A program made the translations under genes and the position numbers. Below, piece after piece: positions 22,212-30,490 of a stretch of DNA of 64,000 nucleotides. Source of the stretch: a bacterium. GTDB lineage: Bacteria > Cyanobacteriota > Vampirovibrionia > Gastranaerophilales > Gastranaerophilaceae. Below the pieces are notes generated by a model. It was not told where the DNA came from. It saw only the letters and a program-made list of their open reading frames with translations, and ran no database searches. The stretch is taken from positions 62,001 to 126,000 of the forward strand of contig JAFUXT010000012.1 of the NCBI GenBank assembly GCA_017470815.1. The letters run 5' to 3'. Each line of letters begins with the position of its first letter. Positions within the stretch are counted from its first letter, which is position 1.

Positions 22212-22541
22212 TTATATGTTGACCGGCGGTTTATAACTTGGGTTTAAGTTTATTCTTCTCAGATCAACATTTACGGCTTTTTCTTTTAAAGCCTGCATAT
22301 TTTGTGCATTTACACTTTCGCCTTTTATGTTTACAGAATTATTGAAAGCAGCTGATTGACGGTAATCTTTATAGTCCTCTCCATTAAGTAATAAAATCTG
22401 GTCTTTACCAATATCAAAAATATCAAAACTATTTTGTGTAATCATGTCATCTTTTGCTTTTTTCATTTGCTCAAATGCTTTATTTCTGGTTGTATTGTCT
22501 TTGTATGTGTATAAATAATTTCCTGTAAATGATACTTTCAT
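22212..22541 (-). CDS. Hypothetical protein with N-terminal SFTG motif
   Basis: 109 residues, soluble, beginning MKVSFTGNYLYTYKD and ending in a Pro-rich tail (NPSYKPPVNI). The short beta strand followed by F-x-G at the N-terminus recalls the ISFGH segment near the start of the GT5-like protein at 2615. AAAAGGAG lies ahead of the ATG. No catalytic motif or membrane helix is seen and I do not recognise the family. Confidence 0.65.
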   Translation of the reverse strand: MKVSFTGNYLYTYKDNTTRNKAFEQMKKAKDDMITQNSFDIFDIGKDQILLLNGEDYKDYRQSAAFNNSVNIKGESVNAQNMQALKEKAVNVDLRRINLNPSYKPPVNI

Positions 22542-22695
22542 GTTTACTCCTTTTTTTTTATTTTAAAATCTATAAAAATATTTTTTGCTACTCAGATATA
22601 ATATTAAAAATTATTGTAAATTTTTCTTAATACATGTTTGTTTATTTAGCAATAATGGGAGGACAATTTTTTTTATATAATGGGTGAATGTGTGT

Positions 22696-23367
22696 ATGTC
22701 TAACCTTAGTGTAAAACCATTTACAACTTATGGCAAAAGAGTCGCAAAGTGGGTCTTTAATACTTTGCCGTCCATGGATTTAAAAAAAGGCAAAGCGCTT
22801 AACGCTATAAAATGGGCTGGGCAGCATATTTCTTCTCCCCAAAACAGAGTGATATTAGGTGCAACAGCATTAATGAGTCAGCCGTTCATAGACCTACACA
22901 ACCGTAATGTGGATGAGGAAACAAGAAAAGTATCTGCCGCAAGAACTGTAGCAAAAATTCTTGCCGGTACAACAACAGGCTTTTTGGTACGATATTATAC
23001 CATTAAGGCAGTTGATTTCTTTACACTAAAACCCGACAAAACAATCAGAACTATAAATAGTCTTTTATTCCCAAGGGGAGTAAATACGACAATTAAAGGC
23101 ATGCAGCAATATAAACTTGCCTTGGGGACATTTATATCTTTAGGTATTATGATGTTCACCAACTTTGCTATTGATGCACCTTTAACTAAAGTTTTAACAA
23201 ATATGTTTGTCAAAAAAATAAAAGACCACGAAAGGGAAAAAGTCGATAATACGATAATGACTAATCCTATACAAAATATCCCGAATATTAATGAAAAACC
23301 AAAGGAAAATACTTATATTCACCGCCCGTCGATGGATTCTTTCATAAGCAGAAAGGAGGCTAAATAA
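22696..23367 (+). CDS. Hypothetical membrane protein, first of a coupled pair
   Basis: About 223 residues from the ATG at 22696; in-frame GTG codons at 22684 and 22690 are alternatives, and a TATAAT at 22676-22681 puts the transcript start within about 8 bases of the start codon. It has two likely membrane helices, one near residues 95-112 (KILAGTTTGFLVRYYTIKAV) and one near 150-175 (FISLGIMMFTNFAIDAPL), and a basic cytoplasmic-type tail. The stop overlaps the next start as TAATG, so the two proteins are made together. I do not recognise the family; the pair may form a complex. Confidence 0.65.
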   Translation: MSNLSVKPFTTYGKRVAKWVFNTLPSMDLKKGKALNAIKWAGQHISSPQNRVILGATALMSQPFIDLHNRNVDEETRKVSAARTVAKILAGTTTGFLVRYYTIKAVDFFTLKPDKTIRTINSLLFPRGVNTTIKGMQQYKLALGTFISLGIMMFTNFAIDAPLTKVLTNMFVKKIKDHEREKVDNTIMTNPIQNIPNINEKPKENTYIHRPSMDSFISRKEAK

Positions 23368-24008
23368 TGCCAAACTCAAAAGCCGCTCTTTCTCTGCTTG
23401 GAAAAATTTATGAGGCATACCATAAAGATGCAGGAAAAATGCTTATTCATACAGGTGTAATTTCTTGGATGCTTTCTTCTGCGGCTCAAATTGCCGGTAT
23501 AATGATGAATGATAAAATTCCAAAGGAACAAAAAATGTTTCTTATTCCACAGGAATTTGCTGATGCCTGTTTCAATATTTTATCGTTCTATATTGTAACC
23601 CGTTCTTTTACTGCCATGGTTGATAAGATGATTATAAGCGGTAAGTGGCTACCAAGCAATGTCAAAAATCATTTAATCAAAAACGGATTTAAAGACAAAA
23701 TAGGAAAGTTTGAATTTAATATTTTAAAAGAAGCAAAATTGACAGGCAGACCCAAAAGAAGTTTTGAGTTATTCCAAAACGGCATGGGAGTAATTGCATC
23801 TACCGTCGGCTCTATTTTGTCATGCAACATCATTACTCCGCTTTCAAGAAATATGTACGCTTCTCACCGTCAGCGTGAAAATATTGCAAAAATGAATAAT
23901 CCGAATCCTGCACTTCTAAATCCGCAAAATAATCGTGACAGAGCAAGAGCGGTTATTCATAATACTTATATGCAGGCATTTATGAATCGAGGGAATTTAA
24001 AGATATAA
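23367..24008 (+). CDS. Hypothetical membrane protein, second of a coupled pair
   Basis: 213 residues, translationally coupled to the preceding gene through TAATG. Hydrophobic stretches lie near residues 25-50 (VISWMLSSAAQIAGIMM), 62-80 (ADACFNILSFYIVTRSFTAM) and 130-155 (GVIASTVGSILSCNIITPL). The C-terminus is Asn/Arg-rich. No recognisable catalytic or transporter motif is present. Its 3' end overlaps the end of the convergent anti-sigma gene by 12 bp. The function is unknown. Confidence 0.65.
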   Translation: MPNSKAALSLLGKIYEAYHKDAGKMLIHTGVISWMLSSAAQIAGIMMNDKIPKEQKMFLIPQEFADACFNILSFYIVTRSFTAMVDKMIISGKWLPSNVKNHLIKNGFKDKIGKFEFNILKEAKLTGRPKRSFELFQNGMGVIASTVGSILSCNIITPLSRNMYASHRQRENIAKMNNPNPALLNPQNNRDRARAVIHNTYMQAFMNRGNLKI

Positions 24009-24509
24009 GTAAATAAGCCCTGTTATTACTGCAATTATTATTAATACAAAAAGTATGATTATGTTACGGAAATATGTTGTAGTGTAACTTTGACCCTCGT
24101 TTATACTTGCGATTATACTTTTTGAATAATCAAATTTTGTATCGTTTTTTGTTTTTTCATAAGCATTATGAAGCAACCTTTTGAATTTATACATTGATTC
24201 AAGTTTTTCTCTTGCATTTGGGTTCAAAATAGTCATTTTTTTTATTTTGACATTCTCTCCGGTATCAAGTTCATTATCCATATACGCAGATAGACTGCCA
24301 ATCAGTTCTTTGTCCGGCTTTGATTTTGACTTATCAGGGTTAGGCCCGTATTTAGCCATAACTTTTTGTATTTGCTCAACTTTTTTTCTGCATTTTGGAC
24401 ATTTTTTTATATGTTGATTAAAAAATTCTAAAAGCGACGGCGCAAGTTTCCCCTCTATAAAGTAGCCGATAAGCGATTCTACCTGATTACATGTAAACTG
24501 TATGTTCAT
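23997..24509 (-). CDS. Anti-sigma factor with zinc-finger N-terminus and C-terminal TM
   Basis: 170 residues. The N-terminal region carries FNQHIKKCPKC, the Hx3Cx2C signature of zinc-containing anti-sigma (ZAS) domains, preceded by a cysteine at position 7. Residues about 85-140 look like a second, cysteine-free ZAS-like helix bundle (SLSAYMDNELDTGE). A single transmembrane helix ends the protein. It lies 10 bp downstream of an ECF sigma factor gene, the standard arrangement in which the membrane protein sequesters the sigma factor. An external regulated-proteolysis domain is essentially absent, since the helix is at the very C-terminus, so sensing probably happens on the cytoplasmic side. 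Confidence 0.8.
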   Translation of the reverse strand: MNIQFTCNQVESLIGYFIEGKLAPSLLEFFNQHIKKCPKCRKKVEQIQKVMAKYGPNPDKSKSKPDKELIGSLSAYMDNELDTGENVKIKKMTILNPNAREKLESMYKFKRLLHNAYEKTKNDTKFDYSKSIIASINEGQSYTTTYFRNIIILFVLIIIAVITGLIYLYL

Positions 24510-24519
24510 AAAAACTCCT

Positions 24520-25113
24520 TTAGGTATAATTTTTCAAATCTTCGTGCAATTTCATTCTTGCTCTTGAAATTCTTGATTTTACGGTGCCTATGCTTGAATT
24601 TGTCGTAGATGCAATTTCCTCGTAACTCAATCCCTGAAATTCTCTCAATACTATTGCAATTCTGAATACTTCAGGCAAACCTCTTATTGCTTTTTTAACT
24701 TGTCTTTCACATTCATTTGTTATACACTTTTCAATCGGCTTTGAATGTTTATCGGGAATTTCTATATTTATTTCCGAATCCTGCGACGGGCAAGAATATT
24801 CAATCGAAATTACAGGCGGTTTGTTTTTTAATTTACGTAAATAATCGTAGTAAGTATTTGTAATTATGTGATTTAACCAGCCCTGAAAGCACTTCGGGTT
24901 ATGCAGATTATTTATATTTCTTGCAAGTTTTAATAAAACCTCCTGTGTCAAATCATAAAGATTTTCGCTGCTTTTTAGCATATATGAAAGTGTTGCAAAA
25001 ACATCTTTCTGCACCTTTCTTATCAGTTCTTCAAGTGCGGAAAAATCTTCCTGTTGTGACAAAACAACAAGTTCATCGGTTTTCATTTTTTTGTAATCAT
25101 TTTTGTTTGGCAT
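24520..25113 (-). CDS. ECF-type RNA polymerase sigma factor
   Basis: About 197 residues. Sigma region 2 contains LYDLTQEVLLKLARNINNL and FQGWLNHIITNTYYDYLRK, and region 4 contains LREFQGLSYEEIASTTNSS followed by GTVKSRISRARMKLHEDL, the -35-binding helix-turn-helix. The linker between regions 2 and 4 is short and acidic. I prefer the ATG at 25113 to the upstream in-frame TTG. It is followed by its likely anti-sigma factor. The target promoters are unknown, and an autoregulatory promoter could not be defined from one copy. Confidence 0.9.
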   Translation of the reverse strand: MPNKNDYKKMKTDELVVLSQQEDFSALEELIRKVQKDVFATLSYMLKSSENLYDLTQEVLLKLARNINNLHNPKCFQGWLNHIITNTYYDYLRKLKNKPPVISIEYSCPSQDSEINIEIPDKHSKPIEKCITNECERQVKKAIRGLPEVFRIAIVLREFQGLSYEEIASTTNSSIGTVKSRISRARMKLHEDLKNYT

Positions 25114-25203
25114 AGTTTTATCCAAAAAAAAGATTAAATGAAAACTTCGCCTTAATTATCGGAAAGATTGCTAACAGTTGGGATAATATTATTATTTTTA
25201 GGA

Positions 25204-25662
25204 TTAAACTTTTGATTTTGACTCTTTTAAAAATTGTTCAAAAATTTCAACGCTGTCTCCGACAAGTTCAACACATGGGCGTTTTTTATAATAATCTTCG
25301 GTTCTTGGTTCCGGATTAGCCCCGTCTGTTGTCGGTACACCCTGCAAAAGTTCTCTGCATATAATACTGCCGTTTTGGTCTTTAAACCTTTTTGCAAGTT
25401 CCTGTATGCGTTTGTAGTGTTCACCTTTTTCAACAGGGGAATCATTTACACCTGCAAATGCAAGCCCTGCCGCCATAAACATTCCGCTTACAGTACCGCA
25501 AACCTCTCGCATCCTGCCCATGCCGGCACCAAAAGACGATGCAAGTTTCATTGCCATTTCAAAATCCAAACCTAATTCTTCACAAAAAACTCCCAAAACT
25601 GCCTGCGAACAGTTATAGCCGGATTTGAATAACTCTTTTGCTTTTTCTGATTTTTCACTCAT
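25204..25662 (-). CDS. C_GCAxxG_C_C family redox-type protein
   Basis: 152 residues with the family landmarks: YNCSQAVLGVF near residue 17, a Gly-rich stretch SSFGAGMGRMREVCGTVSG and a late cysteine (SIICREL, then KRPCVELV). The family name describes conserved Cys residues whose role, possibly redox or metal binding, is not established. An AGGAAT RBS precedes the ATG. It stands alone between the sigma operon and tRNA-Leu. Confidence 0.8.
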   Translation of the reverse strand: MSEKSEKAKELFKSGYNCSQAVLGVFCEELGLDFEMAMKLASSFGAGMGRMREVCGTVSGMFMAAGLAFAGVNDSPVEKGEHYKRIQELAKRFKDQNGSIICRELLQGVPTTDGANPEPRTEDYYKKRPCVELVGDSVEIFEQFLKESKSKV

Positions 25663-25685
25663 ATCTTATTCCTAAATTATAACCC

Positions 25686-25717
25686 AAAAAAGACTCAACA
25701 AATTGTTGAGTCTTTTA
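25686..25717 (-). terminator. Terminator of the tRNA-Leu transcript
   Basis: AAAGACTCAACA pairs with TGTTGAGTCTTT immediately downstream of the tRNA 3' end on the minus strand, followed by TTTTTTGGG. Confidence 0.85.
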
Positions 25718-25720
25718 AAA

Positions 25721-25807
25721 TGCTCCAGGCCAGACTTGAACTGGCACCGAGGTTGAGCCCCGATTGGATTTTAAGTCCAACGCGTCTACCGATTCCGCCA
25801 CTGGAGC
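25721..25807 (-). tRNA. tRNA-Leu (UAA)
   Basis: On the minus strand the 7-bp acceptor GCTCCAG pairs with CTGGAGC and is followed by discriminator A. The anticodon stem TTGGA/TCCAA encloses CTTAAAA, giving anticodon UAA. A long variable arm (GGGGCTCAACCTC) confirms a class II tRNA, and the T arm contains GTTCAAGTC. The CCA end is not encoded, so it would be added by the CCA enzyme encoded at 36843. It is the last member of a tandem array of partial copies. Confidence 0.95.
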
Positions 25808-25918
25808 GTGGTTTAAGTTCTATTAAGTTTTCAAAAATGCTCTGCTTTAGCGCGTCTACCGACCTCTCGAAAAACTTGACATTCAGTCAACTTTTTCTCG
25901 GCAGAGTGCCACTGGAGC
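25808..25918 (-). repeat. tRNA-Leu-derived repeat unit A with hairpin insert
   Basis: 111-bp unit directly upstream of tRNA-Leu, same strand. It starts with the tRNA's own GCTCCAGTGGC, then ACTCTGCCGA, an imperfect 12-bp hairpin (GAAAAAGTTGAC / GTCAAGTTTTTC), GAGAGGT, and resumes tRNA sequence with CGGTAGACGCG. It then departs as CTAAAGCAGAGC plus an AT-rich spacer containing GAAAACTTAATA. Thus a short element interrupts the D-arm and the anticodon and T arms are missing. Confidence 0.9.
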
Positions 25919-26028
25919 GCGGTCAAAAATTATTTAGTTTTCAAATTTGCTCTGCTTTAGCGCGTCTACCGACCTCTCGAAAAACTTGACATTTAGTCAA
26001 CTTTTTCTCAGCAGAGTGCCACTGGAGC
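25919..26028 (-). repeat. tRNA-Leu-derived repeat unit B with hairpin insert
   Basis: 110-bp copy of unit A, differing mainly by point changes in the hairpin and in the spacer (GAAAACTAAATAA). In this copy TGCTC at the 5' end can pair with GAGCA after the D-arm segment. Confidence 0.9.
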
Positions 26029-26046
26029 ATAGAGTGCAACTGGAGC
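26029..26046 (-). repeat. Truncated third tRNA-Leu repeat
   Basis: 18 bp: GCTCCAGTTGCACTCT plus two bases, equal to the first 16 bases of a unit with one change, joined directly to unit B. Upstream of it the AT-rich spacer (GTGGTTTATAATTCTATTAAG on the plus strand) resembles the spacer next to the intact tRNA. Confidence 0.75.
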
Positions 26047-26123
26047 GTGGTTTATAATTCTATTAAGTTATCAAACACGCTATATTTGCGTCAAGTCAAT
26101 GTTATAATAAACATCTCTCATTG

Positions 26124-27323
26124 TCAAACAGAAAATTCCTTAAAATACTCATCAAATTCTTTGATTTTTTCGCCTAACATGTCTATAATAAGCAGTAATT
26201 GCGCTTTTACTGTCTGTATGTTGTCACATCTTTGACCAATAAGCCCTGATTTTACATTTGAAAATAACAGATTTTGAAACACCTTTATCTGCTTATATAT
26301 CTCTCTATCAATAATGTCTTTTGTATCAGCAAGCAATATAAATAATTCGCCCAAAATTGCTTTCGCTTTTAAATACTTTTTGCGAAGCATTTGCTCCTGT
26401 ATATTCCTTGCATAATCAAGTATTTCTTCATAAACAGAATAAATTTTTTGTTTCTTATCAGGCAAAGTTTTTCTGAAATAGTGCATGGCACTGTTATATC
26501 CCGAATCTATTATTTCTCGCCTTTTTTCTGTCGGGCAGTTAAAATCAAATACCATTGCATCACCGGTATTAATTACTATGTAATCATAGTTATCGCTATT
26601 CCCATATATTTCTTTTATAAATGAGGTTTCTGAATATGTCATGCAGGAATAAATCCCGTTTACATAGTTTAGCGGATTTGTGTCATCTCCGCTAAAATCA
26701 CCTTCAAGTCGAATTTCGCAAATTCTGTTTTTTGATTCACGGAGATTTTTTGATAAATACCACATTGGTTTGCCCTTCATCAAATCTCCGTCAACAAGCA
26801 GTTTATCATCAATATTTACTGCTCTCATAAGCCCCGGAGCGCAACAGGAAATCCTTACGGCCATTGCGACTTCAAATTCCGGGGTTTCTATTGACGAAAA
26901 CTCGCAACACGAAAAATTTTTCATATCAGTTGAAATTATAAATAATTCTTTATTAAGGTCTTTGAATCTTACAGGTGCATTTTCACCCTTTTGATATTTG
27001 TCACCGTAAAATTTCTTTTCAATAAGTTCCCTGAACCAGTCAAGAAAGACTTCGCCTTTGCTGAGTGCAAATTTTACATTGAATCCGAAAGAAATATCTC
27101 GGAAAAGTTCAAAATTTACCCCTAAAAAAACATCTTCGATTTCTTCTGTTGTATATCCGACGGCAAGCAATGATGCCACCATTGAACCGACAGATGAACC
27201 GCCAAGGCTCACAGGTGTTATCCCAAGTTCTTTAAACGCTTTCAAAACCCCGACATGACCTGCTCCTCTTATCGCTCCTCCGCCGAATAAACATGTGTAT
27301 TTTAAACTCTCTAAATTTTTCAT
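26124..27323 (-). CDS. Patatin-like phospholipase
   Basis: Serine lipid acyl hydrolase. The oxyanion loop FGGGAIRGAGHVGVL is near residue 14 and the nucleophile elbow GGSSVGS near residue 44. The Asp of the Ser-Asp dyad is in LVDGDLMKGKP around residue 175. The C-terminal 130 residues are helical and unlike the catalytic core. I take the ATG at 27323 instead of the TTG at 27329, because TATTAT ends 6 bases before it with no RBS, a leaderless pattern seen repeatedly here. Length is 399 residues. No signal peptide is seen, so it acts in the cytoplasm or at the inner membrane face. Confidence 0.88.
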   Translation of the reverse strand: MKNLESLKYTCLFGGGAIRGAGHVGVLKAFKELGITPVSLGGSSVGSMVASLLAVGYTTEEIEDVFLGVNFELFRDISFGFNVKFALSKGEVFLDWFRELIEKKFYGDKYQKGENAPVRFKDLNKELFIISTDMKNFSCCEFSSIETPEFEVAMAVRISCCAPGLMRAVNIDDKLLVDGDLMKGKPMWYLSKNLRESKNRICEIRLEGDFSGDDTNPLNYVNGIYSCMTYSETSFIKEIYGNSDNYDYIVINTGDAMVFDFNCPTEKRREIIDSGYNSAMHYFRKTLPDKKQKIYSVYEEILDYARNIQEQMLRKKYLKAKAILGELFILLADTKDIIDREIYKQIKVFQNLLFSNVKSGLIGQRCDNIQTVKAQLLLIIDMLGEKIKEFDEYFKEFSV

Positions 27324-27340
27324 AAGCAAATAATACCATA

Positions 27341-27372
27341 AAAAAAGATTGGCTAAATGCCAATCTTTCTTA
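27341..27372 (-). terminator. Terminator of the HEAT-repeat gene
   Basis: AAAGATTGGC and GCCAATCTTT around a 5-base loop, followed by T7 on the minus strand. The leaderless promoter of the patatin gene follows immediately. Confidence 0.85.
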
Positions 27373-27388
27373 TTTTCATATTTTATAA

Positions 27389-27673
27389 CTACGCAACTTT
27401 TGAGCCTTTAATTTCTCTAATCAGGTATTGAGCAACCCATTCAAAATCTTTGTTATTCTTTGCTGCTTTTTTTAGATATTCAACAGATGCATCACCAATC
27501 CTGATTAAAGTCATTGCAACAACACCTCTTTTGATTCCTCTGACAACCTGTAATCTGTCAACAAGACTTGGTACCGCATCAGAACCTATGCTTACAAGTT
27601 CATTTTCAACTTTATTTTTTGTTGCGTTATCTACATTTTCTAATTCAATTAATGCTTCTTTTAATGTGCACAT
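27389..27673 (-). CDS. Small HEAT-repeat-like protein
   Basis: 94 residues made of paired amphipathic helices with the HEAT-type pattern GSDAVPSLVDRL and IGDASVEYLKKAA, each introduced by a Gly-Asp/Ser turn. Such proteins bind other proteins; no enzyme motif is visible. A GGAGA RBS precedes the ATG and a strong terminator follows. The partner is unknown. Confidence 0.75.
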   Translation of the reverse strand: MCTLKEALIELENVDNATKNKVENELVSIGSDAVPSLVDRLQVVRGIKRGVVAMTLIRIGDASVEYLKKAAKNNKDFEWVAQYLIREIKGSKVA

Positions 27674-27791
27674 ATTATCTTCTCCATATAAATCTCATTT
27701 ACATTAACATTATAAATTAAATTTTAACGATATTAAGATTTCATTACATAATCTTTATATCTGGGAGAAAATATTAATATCTTCTTTATAT

Positions 27792-29672
27792 CTATATTCT
27801 GTGTTTATCTAAAAGTACCATCAAAACAGAAATATCAGCGGGTTTTATTCCGCCGATGCGTGATGCCTGAGCCAAATCTCTCGGGCGGATTTTTGACAGT
27901 TTGTCTTTAGTTTCGGATGAGATATGGTCAATTTTGGAATAGTCAATATTATCAGGGATCCTGAACTTTTCCAATTTCCCTGCATTATTGACCTGATCTT
28001 CTTGTCTTTTGATATAACCGCTATATTTTATAATGACTTCAATCTGCTCATAAACATCTCTGGGGATTTGCAAATCCGCAGTCCCCTTATCAAGTTCCTG
28101 CAGGATTTTATAACTAATATTCGGGCGTTTTAAAAGTTCTGATGCTCGCATGCCTCTTTCAAGATGTTCACCGTATTTTGCCAAAATATTATTTACTTCT
28201 TCATTTGCAGGAATTTTTAATCCCTCAAGCCGTTTGCTTTCCTCTTTTATAAGTCTTTGTTTTTCCTCAAATCGAAAATACTGTGCATCATCAATCAATC
28301 CGAGTTTATGCCCGATAGGAGTCAGTCTTTCATCTGCATTATCCTGTCTTAACAAAAGTCTGTATTCCGAGCGGGAGGTCAACATTCTGTATGGATCCTG
28401 AATATCTTTTGTCACTAAATCGTCAATTAATGTTCCCGTATATGAAGAACTTCTTGAAAGTTCAAGCATTTCAGAACCATTAATATAATTATATGCGTTA
28501 ATGCCGGCAATCAGACCTTGTGCTGCCGCTTCTTCATAACCGCTTGTGCCGTTAATCTGACCGCCAAAGAATAAACCTTTTATCTTTTTAGACATCAATG
28601 AATGTGTAGTCTGGATAGCAGGAACATAATCGTATTCAACAGCATAGGCAGGTTTTATAATATGGGCATTTTCTAACCCCGGTAAAGTTCTCAACATCCT
28701 GACCTGTACATCATAAGGCAAACTAGTTGAAAATCCTTGAATATATGTTTCGTAAGTCCCCAATCCTTCGGGTTCAATAAAAATGTGATGTGAAGGATTA
28801 GAGGCAAATCTTACAACTTTATCCTCAATAGAAGGGCAATATCTTGGTCCGACACCGTGTATAAGCCCCTGATACATGGGGGATTTATCAAGATTTTCTT
28901 TAATAATTTTATGTGTTTCTTCGTTAGTTTTTGTCAAATAACACGGATAAGTTTTTCTGATAGGGCGGTCAGGTTTGAATGAAAAGAAATTCAGTTCTTC
29001 ATCCCCGGGTTGAATAGTCATTTTTGAATAATCAATAGTACGTTTATCTACTCTTGCAGGTGTACCTGTTTTTAGCTTTTTTGTTTCAATTCCCAATTTA
29101 TGCAGACTATCAGATAATCCGATGGCGGCTTTTTCCCCTAATCTGCCTGCGCTGAATGATTTCAAGCCGACAAAAATCCGACCTTCCAATGATGTCCCTG
29201 TTGTTAGTACAACTGCTCTTGCACTGTATTCTGCGCCAAATTCATCAATCGCACCTGTTATTTCTCCGTTTTCAACTTTTAATTCTGTTATACAGCATTG
29301 TTTTATAAAAATGTTTTCATTACTTTCAAGTAAATTGCGCATATATCGGGAATATTCCGCTTTATCCGACTGAGCTCTCAACGCTCTTACCGCGGGGCCT
29401 TTAGAAGAATTGAGGGTTTTCATTTGCAGATATGTTGCATCTGTTACTTCTCCCATAACTCCGCCTAATGCATCAATTTCTCGGACAAGTGTAGATTTGG
29501 CAGGACCTCCGACTGCGGGGTTACAGGGTTGAAGTGCAATATTTTCAACATTCAGGGTGGCAAGTAATACTTTTAAACCTAATTTTGCACACGCTAAAAC
29601 CGCCTCGCAACCTGCGTGACCACCTCCGACAACTATTACATCATATTTATTGCTTAAATAACCTGTGTACAT
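27792..29672 (-). CDS. mnmG: tRNA uridine 5-carboxymethylaminomethyl modification enzyme MnmG
   Basis: FAD enzyme that with MnmE modifies the wobble uridine of certain tRNAs. The N-terminal VVGGGHAGCEAVLA binds FAD, followed by NPAVGGPAKSTLVREID and KGPAVRALRAQ. The C-terminal region has TSRSEYRLLLRQDNADERL and a helical domain ending GGIKPADISVL. I start at the ATG at 29672, because TATAAT ends exactly 6 bases before it, giving a leaderless mRNA and a normal length of 626 residues. The longer frame adds nine unsupported residues. mnmE is not in the window. Confidence 0.95.
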   Translation of the reverse strand: MYTGYLSNKYDVIVVGGGHAGCEAVLACAKLGLKVLLATLNVENIALQPCNPAVGGPAKSTLVREIDALGGVMGEVTDATYLQMKTLNSSKGPAVRALRAQSDKAEYSRYMRNLLESNENIFIKQCCITELKVENGEITGAIDEFGAEYSARAVVLTTGTSLEGRIFVGLKSFSAGRLGEKAAIGLSDSLHKLGIETKKLKTGTPARVDKRTIDYSKMTIQPGDEELNFFSFKPDRPIRKTYPCYLTKTNEETHKIIKENLDKSPMYQGLIHGVGPRYCPSIEDKVVRFASNPSHHIFIEPEGLGTYETYIQGFSTSLPYDVQVRMLRTLPGLENAHIIKPAYAVEYDYVPAIQTTHSLMSKKIKGLFFGGQINGTSGYEEAAAQGLIAGINAYNYINGSEMLELSRSSSYTGTLIDDLVTKDIQDPYRMLTSRSEYRLLLRQDNADERLTPIGHKLGLIDDAQYFRFEEKQRLIKEESKRLEGLKIPANEEVNNILAKYGEHLERGMRASELLKRPNISYKILQELDKGTADLQIPRDVYEQIEVIIKYSGYIKRQEDQVNNAGKLEKFRIPDNIDYSKIDHISSETKDKLSKIRPRDLAQASRIGGIKPADISVLMVLLDKHRI

Positions 29673-29708
29673 AAGCATATTATAAAATAAACATGACAAA
29701 TGTGCTTA

Positions 29709-30050
29709 TTAGAATAGTTTACCGCCGTCTAAAAATCCGATAAGCAAAATCATTGCATACACAACATCAATTAATATTACTGTTGTCAGTGCAATATGAC
29801 TTGTATGGTTTTCTCTTTCGGTATCTTTAATCCCGATTACTGAAATTACAAGCGGAAATATTGAAAGTAAAATCGCTTTGCATGCGGTCTGAACTATGTT
29901 TGTTGCATTATGAAAATCTATTGTAAATAACAATGCAAGTACAGGACATATACAAAAAATTATCGCAAGAATGTCATAAGGTTTTGTTGTGTGCTTCTTT
30001 TCACAGGTACATTCCTGACAGTTGCATTGATTCATTTCTTCTTCGCTCAT
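29709..30050 (-). CDS. Small membrane protein with Cys-rich N-terminus
   Basis: 113 residues. The first 20 residues contain CNCQECTC, a potential metal-binding cluster on the cytoplasmic side. Three hydrophobic helices follow (about 28-45, 55-75 and 88-107). The RBS AGAGGAG is strong. It lies 36 bp upstream of mnmG in the same direction, but mnmG has its own leaderless promoter. The family is not recognised. Confidence 0.7.
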   Translation of the reverse strand: MSEEEMNQCNCQECTCEKKHTTKPYDILAIIFCICPVLALLFTIDFHNATNIVQTACKAILLSIFPLVISVIGIKDTERENHTSHIALTTVILIDVVYAMILLIGFLDGGKLF

Positions 30051-30120
30051 AATAAACTCCTCTATACCGTAACTTCACAAAGATAAATATATCAAAAATT
30101 TTTTATGTTGTAAAGGTAAA

Positions 30121-30146
30121 TAAAAAGCCGGTTATTTGTAACCGGC
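30121..30146 (-). terminator. Terminator of the 50-residue peptide gene
   Basis: GCCGGTTA (30127-30134) and TAACCGGC pair around a 4-base loop, followed on the minus strand by TTTTTA. Confidence 0.85.
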
Positions 30147-30196
30147 ACTATATAAACTCTCTTCTTATTTTTGTGTTATTACTCTCGTCGCAAAAA

Positions 30197-30349
30197 TTAC
30201 TTCACTGCACGCAGATTTGCTTTTACTCCCGCATTTGAATTTACTTCAGAAGCAAGAGAATAAGCCATTACTCTGCGTTTTTTTGCTCCTCTTAATATTA
30301 GTTCAACACTTTGACATCTGTTATATGATGGTGTTGTTATCTTCTTCAT
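30197..30349 (-). CDS. Basic 50-residue peptide
   Basis: A longer frame extends upstream, but GGAGATATAATT directly before the ATG at 30349 marks the start, giving a 50-residue product beginning MKKITTPSYNRCQS. It is Arg/Lys-rich in the middle (LRGAKKRRVMAYSLAS), with one cysteine and no membrane helix. A terminator follows. The function is unknown; a nucleic-acid or ribosome-binding role is only a guess from charge. Confidence 0.55.
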   Translation of the reverse strand: MKKITTPSYNRCQSVELILRGAKKRRVMAYSLASEVNSNAGVKANLRAVK

Positions 30350-30455
30350 AATTATATCTCCATAGAAACTGATTACAAATAAGATATCGGCACCCGTTGA
30401 GAAAAACTTTAAAAAAGTATATACTATTTTTACAAATATTAATATAATAATTAAT

Positions 30456-30484
30456 TTGCAACAACTCAAAAATAATTCTATAAT
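30456..30484 (+). promoter_or_regulatory. Leaderless promoter, near consensus
   Basis: TTGCAA (30456-30461), 17 bases, TATAAT (30479-30484), then 6 bases to the ATG at 30491. No RBS is present. Confidence 0.75.
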
Positions 30485-30490
30485 CTATAT

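Noticed and set aside
25720..25989. Plus-strand ORF of 89 codons
   Set aside because: It runs antisense through tRNA-Leu and its repeat units; no RBS and no protein-like conservation.
25808..26046. Possible CRISPR array
   Set aside because: The whole 110-bp unit is repeated including the would-be spacers, the units contain tRNA sequence, and no cas genes are present.
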